From the NCBI GenBank assembly GCA_046349955.1, contig JAXMBI010000029.1:1-64000 (forward strand): a DNA stretch of 64,000 bases, given 5' to 3'. The DNA is from JBGAPH01 sp046349955. GTDB taxonomy: Bacteria > Planctomycetota > Planctomycetia > Pirellulales > JBGAPH01. Shown in pieces: positions 45,129 through 53,082 of this stretch. The notes below the pieces were generated by a model. The model worked only from the letters and a program-made list of their open reading frames with translations, was not told the origin of the DNA and did not search any database. The number at the start of each line of letters is the position of its first letter. Within the stretch, counting starts at the first letter, position 1. A program made the translations under genes and the position numbers.

Positions 45129-46193
45129 ATGCCGGCACGCCTGGCGTTCGTCCTGCTCGCTGCGTTGAGTTTTGTTTTGCCCAGCGTTCTTGCCCAAGGG
45201 CCAGGGCGTTGGAAAGCTCACGACACCACGCGTCCCAAGCCGGCGGTGGTCACGCCCGGCCGACCGCAGCTTCCGGCGGCGCCGCCTTCTGACGCCCTCG
45301 TGCTCTTCGATGGCAAAGACCTGTCCGGCTGGCAGAGCCCCGGCGGGCAGCCGCCTAAGTGGGTCGTGCGCGACGGGTACATGGAAAGCGTGCCCGAGAG
45401 CGGATACCTGAACACGGCCCGCGGTTTCGGCGACGTGCAGTTGCACGTCGAGTGGTCGGCGCCCACTCCGCCGTACGGAACAAGCCAGGACCGCGGCAAC
45501 AGCGGCGTCTTCTTGATGGGCTTGTTCGAGGTCCAAGTGCTCGACAACTTCAAGAACGACACCTACGCCGACGGCTACGCCGGCTCGGTCTACGGGCAGT
45601 ACCCGCCGCTCGTGAACGCCACGCTGCCGCCCGGCGAGTGGCAGGCCTACGACATCGTCTTCCGCCGGCCGCGTTTCAAGCCCGACGGCGCGCTCGAGCG
45701 CCCGGCGCGGCTCACGGTGTTCTTGAACGGCGTGCTCGTGCAAGACAGCGTGGAGGCGTGGGGGCCCACGAGTTGGTTGCAGCATCGTCCTTATGCTGCT
45801 CAGCCCGACAGACTGCCGCTTTCGCTGCAGGACCATGGCAACCCGGTGCGCTTTCGCAACATTTGGTTGCGCGAGTTGCCGGAGTGGGACGCTTCGAGCC
45901 CACCGCCCGCAAATGAACCGGTGGTCAACCTGCCGGCCGCCGAGCTCGAGAAGTTCGCCGGCAAGTACCGCGTCGACGAGGACAACACCTACACGATCGA
46001 GTTGGGGAACAACGGCCTGAGGGCCAATTTCTACGGCCCGTTGTTCCTTGAGCTCGTGCCCCACTCGGCGGCCGAGTTCTCACTGCGGCACACCGCGGCG
46101 CGGCTCGTGTTCGAGCTCGATGACGCGGGGAAGCCGACCGGCTTCGTCTTCCACATCGGCGGCGCGACGCGCAAAGCGACACGCGTTCGCTGA
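45129..46193 (+). CDS. Secreted DUF1080 (3-keto-disaccharide hydrolase) protein
   Basis: A 354-residue protein with a signal peptide (residues 1-22, LAFVLLAALSFVLPSVLAQG). Residues 57-255 carry the DUF1080 lectin-like fold with its landmark LFDGKDLSGWQSPGGQPPKW, GDVQLHVEWSAP, NSGVFLMGLFEVQVLDNF, GEWQAYDIVFRRPRF and NIWLRELP; this family is now associated with 3-keto-disaccharide hydrolysis in glycan breakdown. A further C-terminal domain of about 90 residues (PAAELEKFAGKYRVDEDN...) resembles a small beta-sandwich. DUF1080 proteins are abundant in planctomycetes. ATG 45129 places the signal peptide correctly. Substrate unknown. Confidence 0.9.
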   Translation: MPARLAFVLLAALSFVLPSVLAQGPGRWKAHDTTRPKPAVVTPGRPQLPAAPPSDALVLFDGKDLSGWQSPGGQPPKWVVRDGYMESVPESGYLNTARGFGDVQLHVEWSAPTPPYGTSQDRGNSGVFLMGLFEVQVLDNFKNDTYADGYAGSVYGQYPPLVNATLPPGEWQAYDIVFRRPRFKPDGALERPARLTVFLNGVLVQDSVEAWGPTSWLQHRPYAAQPDRLPLSLQDHGNPVRFRNIWLRELPEWDASSPPPANEPVVNLPAAELEKFAGKYRVDEDNTYTIELGNNGLRANFYGPLFLELVPHSAAEFSLRHTAARLVFELDDAGKPTGFVFHIGGATRKATRVR

Positions 46194-46222
46194 GTCGGCG
46201 CGGTCCGTTCGGCGCAAAAGCA

Positions 46223-46260
46223 AGAGCGGGCATTGGCCGCAATCGGCCAATGCCCGCTCT
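46223..46260. terminator. Bidirectional terminator between the DUF1080 gene and ahcY
   Basis: AGAGCGGGCATTGGCCG (46223-46239) pairs perfectly with CGGCCAATGCCCGCTCT (46244-46260) around a CAAT loop. It lies in a 99-base convergent gap; on the minus strand it is followed by TGCTTTTGC. Confidence 0.72.
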
Positions 46261-46292
46261 GTAAGTTGGTGTCCGCTGCGAGAGGCGACTAA

Positions 46293-47606
46293 TTAGTACC
46301 GGTAGTATTCCGGCTTGAACGGGCCTTCGACCGGCACGCCGATGTAGTCCGACTGGGCCTTGGTGAGCTTGGTCAGCTTCACGCCCAGCTTGTCGAGGTG
46401 CAGGCGGGCCACCTCTTCGTCGAGCTTCTTCGGCAGCACGTGAACGCCCAGCGGGTAGTTCTTGGTCTCGTTCCAGAGTGCGAGCTGAGCCAGCACTTGG
46501 TTCGAGAACGAGGTGCTCATCACGAACGAGGGGTGGCCCGTGGCGCAGCCCAGGTTCACCAGGCGGCCTTCGGCCAAGATCAAGAGCGAGCGGCCATCGG
46601 GGAAGGTGTACTTGTCGACCTGCGGCTTGACCTCGATCTTGGTCACGTTCTTCTGGGCGTTCAGCCAAGCCATGTCGATCTCGAGATCGAAGTGGCCGAT
46701 GTTGCAGACGATGGCGTCGTTGGGCATCTTCTGCATGTGCTCGCCGCGGATGATGTCGCGGCAGCCCGTGGCGGTGACGAAGATCTGGCCACGGGCGGCG
46801 GCGTCTTCCATCGTCGTCACTTCGTAACCTTCCATCGCGGCCTGCAGGGCGTTGATGGGATCGATCTCGGTGACGATCACGCGGGCGCCGAGCGACTTCA
46901 TGGCATGGGCACAGCCCTTGCCGACGTCGCCGTAGCCGGCCACGACCACGACCTTGCCGGCCACCATCACGTCGGTGGCGCGCTTGATGCCGTCGGCCAG
47001 CGACTCACGACAACCATACAGGTTGTCGAACTTGCTCTTCGTGACCGAGTCGTTCACGTTGATCGCCGGAACCTTGAGCTCGCCGCGGGCGTGCATCTGG
47101 TACAGGCGGTGAACGCCCGTGGTCGTCTCTTCCGAGAGGCCGCGGATGTTGGCCAGCAACTCGGGGTACTTGTCGTGAACCATGGCGGTCAGGTCGCCGC
47201 CGTCGTCCAGAATCATGTTGAGCGGCTGGCCGTCGGGGAAGAACAGCGTCTGCTCGATGCACCAGTCGAACTCTTCGTTCGACATGCCCTTCCAGGCATA
47301 AACCGGAATGTTCTCGGCGGCGATGGCGGCCGCGGCATGGTCTTGAGTCGAGAAGATGTTGCAGCTGCTCCAGGTGACCTCGGCGCCGAGCTCGACGAGC
47401 GTTTCGATGAGCACCGCGGTTTGGATGGTCATGTGCAGGCAGCCGGCGATCCGGGCGCCCTTGAGCGGCTTCTGCTTGCCGTACTTGGCCCGCAGGGCCA
47501 TGAGGCCGGGCATCTCGTTCTCGGCCAGTTCGATTTCCTTGCGGCCCCAGGCGGCCAAGGACATATCCGCGACCTTGTAGGGCAGTTTGGTGTCAACGTG
47601 GGCCAC
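46293..47606 (-). CDS. ahcY: Adenosylhomocysteinase
   Basis: A 437-residue S-adenosylhomocysteine hydrolase, reversibly cleaving SAH to adenosine and homocysteine in the methyl cycle. Seen: KPLKGARIAGCLHMTIQTAVL, CNIFSTQDHAAAAIA, the catalytic Lys region INVNDSVTKSKFDNLYGCRES, NAD-binding GYGDVGKGCAHAMK, and the conserved C-terminus SDYIGVPVEGPFKPEYYRY that closes the NAD site. ATG 47606 fits the family. The upstream leader (47607-47791) was searched by eye for an SAH riboswitch and none was seen. Confidence 0.96.
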   Translation of the reverse strand: MAHVDTKLPYKVADMSLAAWGRKEIELAENEMPGLMALRAKYGKQKPLKGARIAGCLHMTIQTAVLIETLVELGAEVTWSSCNIFSTQDHAAAAIAAENIPVYAWKGMSNEEFDWCIEQTLFFPDGQPLNMILDDGGDLTAMVHDKYPELLANIRGLSEETTTGVHRLYQMHARGELKVPAINVNDSVTKSKFDNLYGCRESLADGIKRATDVMVAGKVVVVAGYGDVGKGCAHAMKSLGARVIVTEIDPINALQAAMEGYEVTTMEDAAARGQIFVTATGCRDIIRGEHMQKMPNDAIVCNIGHFDLEIDMAWLNAQKNVTKIEVKPQVDKYTFPDGRSLLILAEGRLVNLGCATGHPSFVMSTSFSNQVLAQLALWNETKNYPLGVHVLPKKLDEEVARLHLDKLGVKLTKLTKAQSDYIGVPVEGPFKPEYYRY

Positions 47607-47791
47607 GCGCGGATCTCCGAGGGTTCGAGCGGTTGAAAGCGAAAAAGCGGCGGCCTCGAGCCCGAGGCGCCGCGCGGCTGACGGTCACAAAGTCTTCAAG
47701 CCGTGCATGATAGGCCTGGGCGGCAAAGTTGTCCAGGAAACGAGCGTCCGGCCCCTGACTCGGCCCGGAACCGCTACCTGACTATACGTCT

Positions 47792-48448
47792 TCAGGTCAT
47801 CGCGTGAGCGGCGGGGGCGTTGGCCTGCCACTGCACGTTAAAGGCGATGGAGATTCGCTCGCCGTCCCCCACGAAGGGGTTTACGAAGTGGTAGAGCCAA
47901 CTGGGGAACAGCACCATCGTGCCGGCTTCTGCCGGAAATACGGCCCGCTTTCCGTACGGATCTCCCGGAGCGTGAATCATTTCCGTAAAGGGACGCGGGT
48001 CGCAGAGCTCGAGCACGCCGCTGAGTGGCTGCTCCGGCGCGCTGCCGCCGGCGTCGACGTAGTAGACGCCCGACCAGGCCGCATTGGGATGATTGTGAAG
48101 GCGGTGATAGTTGCCGCAGCGAGAGACGTTGGCCCAGGCTTTGACGGCTACGCGGCCGGCGGGCAATTGTCCGCCGGCCGCGACCGCCATCATATGTCGC
48201 ACCGCCTCGAGGATCGGCGGCTTGAGCTGCTGGATTTCCGGCTGCGGCCATTCCCACAGGTCCATCGTCGAGTGCCACCCCCCCACGTTGGCGAAATCGT
48301 CCGACGGCTGCGCGGCCTCGCGCTCGAGGACGATGCGCCGCAGGCCTTGGTTCAGGGCCGCCGACTCGGAGAGGCGAAAGCGGCCAATAGGGGTGGCGTA
48401 CGCCTGGGCGACGCTGCGTTCGAGAGTGATCGGAGGGCTGGCGCTCAT
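47792..48448 (-). CDS. TIGR02466-like 2OG-Fe(II) oxygenase
   Basis: A 218-residue protein of the putative 2-oxoglutarate/Fe(II) oxygenase group. Seen: NYHRLHNHPNAAWSGVYYVD, where HNHP supplies a metal His, and FPSWLYHFVNPFVGDGERISIAFN with the distal His and the Arg that binds 2OG. The start ATG 48448 is chosen because family similarity begins there; the frame stays open 120 codons further upstream but that part is low in protein-like character. It lies between ahcY (same strand) and the dockerin protein (divergent). Likely a hydroxylase; substrate unknown. Confidence 0.82.
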   Translation of the reverse strand: MSASPPITLERSVAQAYATPIGRFRLSESAALNQGLRRIVLEREAAQPSDDFANVGGWHSTMDLWEWPQPEIQQLKPPILEAVRHMMAVAAGGQLPAGRVAVKAWANVSRCGNYHRLHNHPNAAWSGVYYVDAGGSAPEQPLSGVLELCDPRPFTEMIHAPGDPYGKRAVFPAEAGTMVLFPSWLYHFVNPFVGDGERISIAFNVQWQANAPAAHAMT

Positions 48449-48813
48449 GGGTCCTGAGGGTTTCCCGCAAATCCAGTTGGGGGTTCGGATCGCGCAATTT
48501 TTCCGATGGGATTGTACGTGTCGATCATTCGGATCACAATTAATATGCTTCTCCGGAGGCATCCCGCGCGCTTGCGCCTCTTGGCTTGCGGCTCGAAGGT
48601 TCGTGTGTGTCGGGATTTGTGGCGATTGACCGGCGGTTTCCGGGCTACGGGAGCCACTAGTCGTTAGGGCCCGAATTAACGGTTTCTTCATTCCATTTTG
48701 TTGAATCCGCAACGTCGCCCTGGTAGCCTGTTGTTCGCTGCCACTGGCCCCCCCTGAATGGCACCACTGGAATAACCCACCGGGGCAAACTCCGAAAAGG
48801 ACGAGCAAGAACT
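48449..48813. other. Divergent promoter gap upstream of the dockerin protein
   Basis: No gene supported. The plus-strand gene downstream has AAAGGACGAG just before its ATG. Promoters for both units should lie here. Confidence 0.45.
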
Positions 48814-50835
48814 ATGCGTCGACAGCCGTGGTCGAAGAAGTCTGATTCGCGCCGTGCCAAGAATGGCCGGCGTAGCCCGAGCTCACTGAGGCTCGAGTCT
48901 CTTGAAAACCGCCAGATGCTGGCCGCCGACTTGGTGTCGTTGCTGCCTGCGGACGGCGCCTCCAGCGTTGACCCCAATGCCAACCTGGTGCTTACGTTTT
49001 CCGATGACGTGAAGGCCGGTCCGGGCGCCGGCCGACTGCTCATCATGAACGCCGCCGACGACAGCGTGGTCGAGGCGGTCGACATCAGCGATCCGGCTCG
49101 GGTGAACTTCTCGGGTCACACCGTCACGGTCGATCCGGTGAATCCGTTGCCGGCCGACGCCAAGCTGTACATCTCGATCGATCCGGGCGCGATCCGCGAC
49201 GCCTCGACGAGCAAGACCGATGCGGTCCTGTTCAGCGAGAACTTCGAAACCTCGCACATGCTGGACAGCCCGCTCGACCAGCCGACGCTCAACAACTACG
49301 CCGTGTTCATGAACGGCACGCTCGACGTGAAGGAAGCCGGCAACTATCGCTTTGGCATCGCCAATGACGACGGCGGCTACCTGGCGATCGACCTCAACGG
49401 CGACGGCAAGGCCGACATCAACGACGCCGAGGACACGATCGTTTTCGACGACACGACCCACGGCGTCACCGACTTCTTCTCCGAGAACTCGATCACGCTG
49501 GCCAAGGGTGAGTACAAGTTCGAGTACATGTTCTTCCAGGGCGGCGGCGGCTCCGGCGGCGAGTTCTTCTACGCCAAGGACGACGGCACGCTGCCTGACC
49601 CCATCGCCTTCGACGCCACCAAGTTCGCGGTGGTCGGCGATGACTCCAAGGGCATTGGCGTGACCGTCGACGGCATCAAGGCCACCGGCTACGCGGCGGC
49701 CGCCCCCAACACCGTCGGCACCATTCAGGCGGCCTTGGACATGCGCGACGGCGCCACGGATTTGGCCGACGGCTTCCCCGCCACCGTGGTCATCCCCACC
49801 GCCGACGTGTGGAACTCGGGCAACAAGGGTCACTTCTCGGGCAACAACCAGGTGCCTGGCTTCGTGCCGCCGCCGGATGCGGATCCGCACGACTACAACG
49901 CCAACATGCCGTACGGGTGGACCAAGGACACCAACAAGCCGACCCCGGAGCCGGTCTACAGCGGCTGGACCCAGCTCAACAAGGACTTCTGGATCGCCCA
50001 GCAGGGGGACCAGGACCGCACCACGTTTACGTTGGGCGAAGGCACCGTGGCGGTGATGGACCCGGATGCCTTTGACGACTTCTCGTCGATCGGCCCGAAC
50101 CACGATCTCGAGGCCTTTACCACGCTGCCGGCGATCGACCTGACGGACGTCACGGCCAGCACGGTGAAGATCGACTTCGACTCGAGCTTCCGTCCGGAAG
50201 CTCCGCGGCTCAACGACGACCATCCGGACTGGATCGGCCAGACGGCCCTGGTCGATGTGTCGTTCGACGGCGGCACGACCTGGGAAAACGTGATGCTGCA
50301 GAACCAGGAGACCGCCGGCGGCACCGGCAGCCTGGATCACGCCAACGAGCATCTGTCGATCGAAGTTCCCAACCCGGCGGGCGGCTCGATGCTCGTGCGG
50401 TTTGGCATCGTCAACGCTTCGAACGACTGGTGGTGGTCGGTCGACAACATCGTGGTCAAGGGCCAAGCGGTCGGCAACACCTACGCCGGCACGCCCAACG
50501 ATCGCACGACCTGGAACTTCGCCACGAAGGGTCTGCCGACTCTCCAAGGCGACTTCAACGGTGACGGCAAGGTTGACTTGACCGACTTCGGCATCCTCAA
50601 GTCGAACTTTGGCAAGACTCCCGCGGCGCTCGGCGACGGGGATGCCAACGGCGATGCCAAGGTCGACCTGACCGACTTCGGCATCCTGAAGGAGAACTTC
50701 GGCAAATCGGGCGCCGTGGCTACGCCGGCGGTTGTGGCCCAGGCCACCGACTACGCGTTTGCCGTGGGCGTGGCCCAGGCCGCGAAGGCGGCTGGCGGCG
50801 CTGCTGCCGATCCGTTCGCTGACGACTCCGTGTAA
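48814..50835 (+). CDS. Surface protein with PA14-like region and dockerin repeats
   Basis: A 673-residue exported protein. Residues 26-37 (RLESLENRQMLA) are the planctomycete extracellular N-terminal signature, as in the 2522-residue protein. Residues 40-130 form an Ig-like module (LLPADGASSVDPNANLVLTF), 150-290 contain a PA14/lectin-like stretch (GNYRFGIANDDGGYLAIDLN), and a beta-rich domain with DVSFDGGTTWENVMLQ occupies about 440-560. The C-terminus (about 580-640) has two calcium-loop dockerin repeats, GDFNGDGKVDLTDFGILKSN and GDANGDAKVDLTDFGILKEN. ATG 48814 has AAAGGACGAG upstream. Likely a cell-surface or extracellular adhesion/glycan-binding protein. A canonical terminator follows. Confidence 0.88.
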   Translation: MRRQPWSKKSDSRRAKNGRRSPSSLRLESLENRQMLAADLVSLLPADGASSVDPNANLVLTFSDDVKAGPGAGRLLIMNAADDSVVEAVDISDPARVNFSGHTVTVDPVNPLPADAKLYISIDPGAIRDASTSKTDAVLFSENFETSHMLDSPLDQPTLNNYAVFMNGTLDVKEAGNYRFGIANDDGGYLAIDLNGDGKADINDAEDTIVFDDTTHGVTDFFSENSITLAKGEYKFEYMFFQGGGGSGGEFFYAKDDGTLPDPIAFDATKFAVVGDDSKGIGVTVDGIKATGYAAAAPNTVGTIQAALDMRDGATDLADGFPATVVIPTADVWNSGNKGHFSGNNQVPGFVPPPDADPHDYNANMPYGWTKDTNKPTPEPVYSGWTQLNKDFWIAQQGDQDRTTFTLGEGTVAVMDPDAFDDFSSIGPNHDLEAFTTLPAIDLTDVTASTVKIDFDSSFRPEAPRLNDDHPDWIGQTALVDVSFDGGTTWENVMLQNQETAGGTGSLDHANEHLSIEVPNPAGGSMLVRFGIVNASNDWWWSVDNIVVKGQAVGNTYAGTPNDRTTWNFATKGLPTLQGDFNGDGKVDLTDFGILKSNFGKTPAALGDGDANGDAKVDLTDFGILKENFGKSGAVATPAVVAQATDYAFAVGVAQAAKAAGGAAADPFADDSV

Positions 50836-50886
50836 GACTCGCGGAAACGGCCGGCTCGCCGCCGGTCTCCCGCATGCCAACCATGG

Positions 50887-50924
50887 CCCCCGGGTCGCGT
50901 TCAACACGCGGCCCGGGGGTTTTT
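50887..50924 (+). terminator. Rho-independent terminator after the dockerin protein gene
   Basis: CCCCCGGGTCGCGT (50887-50900) pairs with ACGCGGCCCGGGGG (50906-50919), with one mismatch, and is followed directly by TTTTT (50920-50924), about 50 bases after the stop codon. Textbook form. Confidence 0.82.
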
Positions 50925-51068
50925 GCTTGCGCGAAGTGATTCAGGGCCGCCGCGCAGCCGGCCTGGCGAGTTCGCTTGTGCCGGCTTGCCCGCAGACTAT
51001 AATCCGCTTCTTGTTGGTTCGTGGTTCCTTGGTTCGTCGTTCACCGTCGCCTGGGAGTTTGGTTCGCA

Positions 51069-51674
51069 ATGAGTTTCATTCAGTGCGACGACTTTCTCAG
51101 CGCCCAAGAAGCCGATTCGATCGAGCAGTTGTTCCTTTCGAATCGCTTCCCGTGGTTCTACTACGGCAACGTCAACTACTTGGAAGCGCCGCCGGCGGGC
51201 GTGCCGGGCATCTATGGCGCGGACGAACGCTTCGAGGATTCCCACGGCTTTTCGTTCGTGCTCTTTCCAGGCAACGAACCGTCAACGCCCTGGATGCGTT
51301 CCGCGACCTCGATCCTCGCCAAGTTCTCCCAGCGCCATGGGTTCACTCCCGAGATGCTGGTTCGCATCAAGGCGAATCTCTTGGTCCGCTCGGCCAAGCC
51401 GGGTGGGCCGAAGCCCTTTGTTCCCCACGTCGATCTGCCGAAGCCCCACTGGGTGGTCATCTACTACGTGAACGATTCGGACGGGGACACCCTGTTGCTG
51501 GATAAGACGTACCCTGATTGGCAGGACGCGCGCATCGTGCGCTCCGTGTCGCCTAAGAAGGGCCGCGCCATTCTGTTCGATGGCCGGCACTACCACGCCG
51601 GCACGCCTCCCCACGCGCACGATGTTCGAGTTGTGCTCAACTACAACATCACGCTCAAGCAGCCGCCCAGCTAA
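51069..51674 (+). CDS. 2OG-Fe(II) oxygenase (prolyl hydroxylase-like)
   Basis: A 201-residue double-stranded beta-helix oxygenase. The metal triad is visible: HxD in FVPHVDLPKPHWVVIYYVN, and the distal His in DGRHYHAGTPPHAHDVRVVLN, where a later Arg would hold 2-oxoglutarate. The N-terminal 90 residues start with MSFIQCDDFLSAQEADSIEQ. ATG 51069 is chosen; an in-frame GTG at 51021 would add 16 residues without family support. It stands alone, 25 bases from the convergent CE15-like gene. Substrate unknown; similar proteins hydroxylate peptides or small molecules. Confidence 0.82.
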   Translation: MSFIQCDDFLSAQEADSIEQLFLSNRFPWFYYGNVNYLEAPPAGVPGIYGADERFEDSHGFSFVLFPGNEPSTPWMRSATSILAKFSQRHGFTPEMLVRIKANLLVRSAKPGGPKPFVPHVDLPKPHWVVIYYVNDSDGDTLLLDKTYPDWQDARIVRSVSPKKGRAILFDGRHYHAGTPPHAHDVRVVLNYNITLKQPPS

Positions 51675-51698
51675 CGCAGGTTTGGCGCCGGGCGCGGA

Positions 51699-52988
51699 CT
51701 ATGGTTTTCGCAGCCAGCGGTCGGCGTAATCGAGAAACACCTGCCAGTCCTCGCGCGTCATCGAGTGCTTGCCCGGGCGGATCTGATAGCCCAGCACGCC
51801 CGCGCTGAGGCGGCCGACTTCAGGCATGGTGCGATCCTCGAGGCCCCCGGCGCCCAAGAGTTTGTAGACGGGCTCCGCGGCCAGCAGCGCCTCGAATTGT
51901 CCGTTGGGGTTGGCCCACTGGTCCTCCACCGCATTGGTGAACAGCAGCGGCCGCGGCGCCACGAGCGCCGCCAAGCAGTGCTGATCGAACGGCAGCTTGT
52001 CGACCTGCGAGTTGAACCGCTTGAAGTTGCCGCAAAACCAGTGCGGAAACCGCTCGTTGATCTGCAGCACCGACTCCCCCACCTTGCCACGGCTGGGAGC
52101 CGCGCCGCCGCAGCCGGACTGGTGGGGCATGGCCAGCGCGATCCGCGGGTCGAAAGCCGCCGCCAAGAGCGCCGTCTTCCCCAAGCGAGAATGCCCCACC
52201 ACGGCGATTCTCCGGGGATCCAGGTCGGCGTCGGTCACCAGGTAGTCAATCATGCGGCTCAAGCCCCAAGCCCAGGCGGCAATGCAGCCCCACTCGTCGT
52301 CCGCAGGCGCGGTCTGGCCCGGCCGCAGGAAATGCGGATGCACGCCGTCGCTCCAGTCCGGCTTGTCGGGGTCGAGGTCGCCGCTGTAGGCCGTGGCCAC
52401 GGCGTAGCCGCGGTCGATCGATTGCTCGATCGCCCATACATCGACCTGTTTGCCGCGCCCGGCTTCGTGCGCGCGGTTGCCCTCGCAGCTTGGGCAATGC
52501 TCCGGCATCCAAATGCTCGGCAGCGCAATCGAGGGATCCTCGAGCACCGTGTGGTTGCCGCAGAAGTTGAGCCCCACGAACACGGGCACGGGCCTCGGTC
52601 GACCATTGGGCACGACCAGCAGCAGGTGGATCGGAGGAGTGCCGGGGGGACCGAATTCGAGCGCCAGTTCCCTTTTGGTCGCCTTGCCGCCGAAGAGTTG
52701 GCGGTCCTCTCGCTCCCGCCGCGCACGAACCGGCGGCGCAGCGGGCGCCCGGCCATACATGTAGTGCTCGAACAGCCGTTGCAATTCCGGACGCCGCTCG
52801 TTGAACCACGCATCGCGGGTCGTCACGGGCTTCCCGGCCAGGGTGATCAGCGGGTCAGGCAAGGCGGAGTTCGCCGGCAAGCGATCGATTGTGGGATACT
52901 CAGCGGAGGCAGGCATGGGATCGAGCAAGGGGATCAAGGCCCCGGCGGCGAGCAGGAACGAAGTGAGCAGGCGAGGGAGCGCAGGCAT
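51699..52988 (-). CDS. CE15-like glucuronoyl esterase / alpha-beta hydrolase
   Basis: A 429-residue secreted alpha/beta hydrolase resembling CE15 4-O-methyl-glucuronoyl methylesterases, which cut ester links between lignin and glucuronoxylan. Seen: a signal peptide (MPALPRLLTSFLLAAGALIP), LLVVPNGRPRPVPVFVGLNF, the nucleophile Ser in VVGHSRLGKTALLAAA (CE15-type GxSRxGK), SGCGGAAPSRGK, and a catalytic His in RPGKHSMTREDWQ. ATG 52988 gives the signal peptide; the frame is open 15 codons further. It ends near the 2OG oxygenase gene and follows the PQQ-type propeller gene on the same strand by about 95 bases, suggesting a small hydrolase/propeller unit. Confidence 0.85.
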   Translation of the reverse strand: MPALPRLLTSFLLAAGALIPLLDPMPASAEYPTIDRLPANSALPDPLITLAGKPVTTRDAWFNERRPELQRLFEHYMYGRAPAAPPVRARREREDRQLFGGKATKRELALEFGPPGTPPIHLLLVVPNGRPRPVPVFVGLNFCGNHTVLEDPSIALPSIWMPEHCPSCEGNRAHEAGRGKQVDVWAIEQSIDRGYAVATAYSGDLDPDKPDWSDGVHPHFLRPGQTAPADDEWGCIAAWAWGLSRMIDYLVTDADLDPRRIAVVGHSRLGKTALLAAAFDPRIALAMPHQSGCGGAAPSRGKVGESVLQINERFPHWFCGNFKRFNSQVDKLPFDQHCLAALVAPRPLLFTNAVEDQWANPNGQFEALLAAEPVYKLLGAGGLEDRTMPEVGRLSAGVLGYQIRPGKHSMTREDWQVFLDYADRWLRKP

Positions 52989-53082
52989 GGGATGGCAACT
53001 CCGCGGAGGAAGGGCTGAACAAGTGCCTATCATAGCCCGTCGTCCGACGCCTGAGGATCGCTTGCCCCCGCTTGCCCGGCGA

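Noticed and set aside
46398..47636. Plus-strand open frame over ahcY
   Set aside because: Shadow of ahcY, a strongly conserved enzyme on the minus strand.
47607..47791. SAH riboswitch in the ahcY leader
   Set aside because: This leader is where such a riboswitch would be expected, but the conserved SAH-riboswitch core sequence and pairing were not seen by eye on the minus strand; a covariance search would be decisive.
47792..48808. Longer version of the TIGR02466-like oxygenase (338 residues)
   Set aside because: The extra 120 N-terminal residues do not resemble the family or a signal peptide; the start at 48448 matches the family.
48883..50907. Minus-strand open frame of about 670 codons
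   Set aside because: Antisense shadow of the dockerin surface protein, whose signal region and calcium loops are clear on the plus strand.
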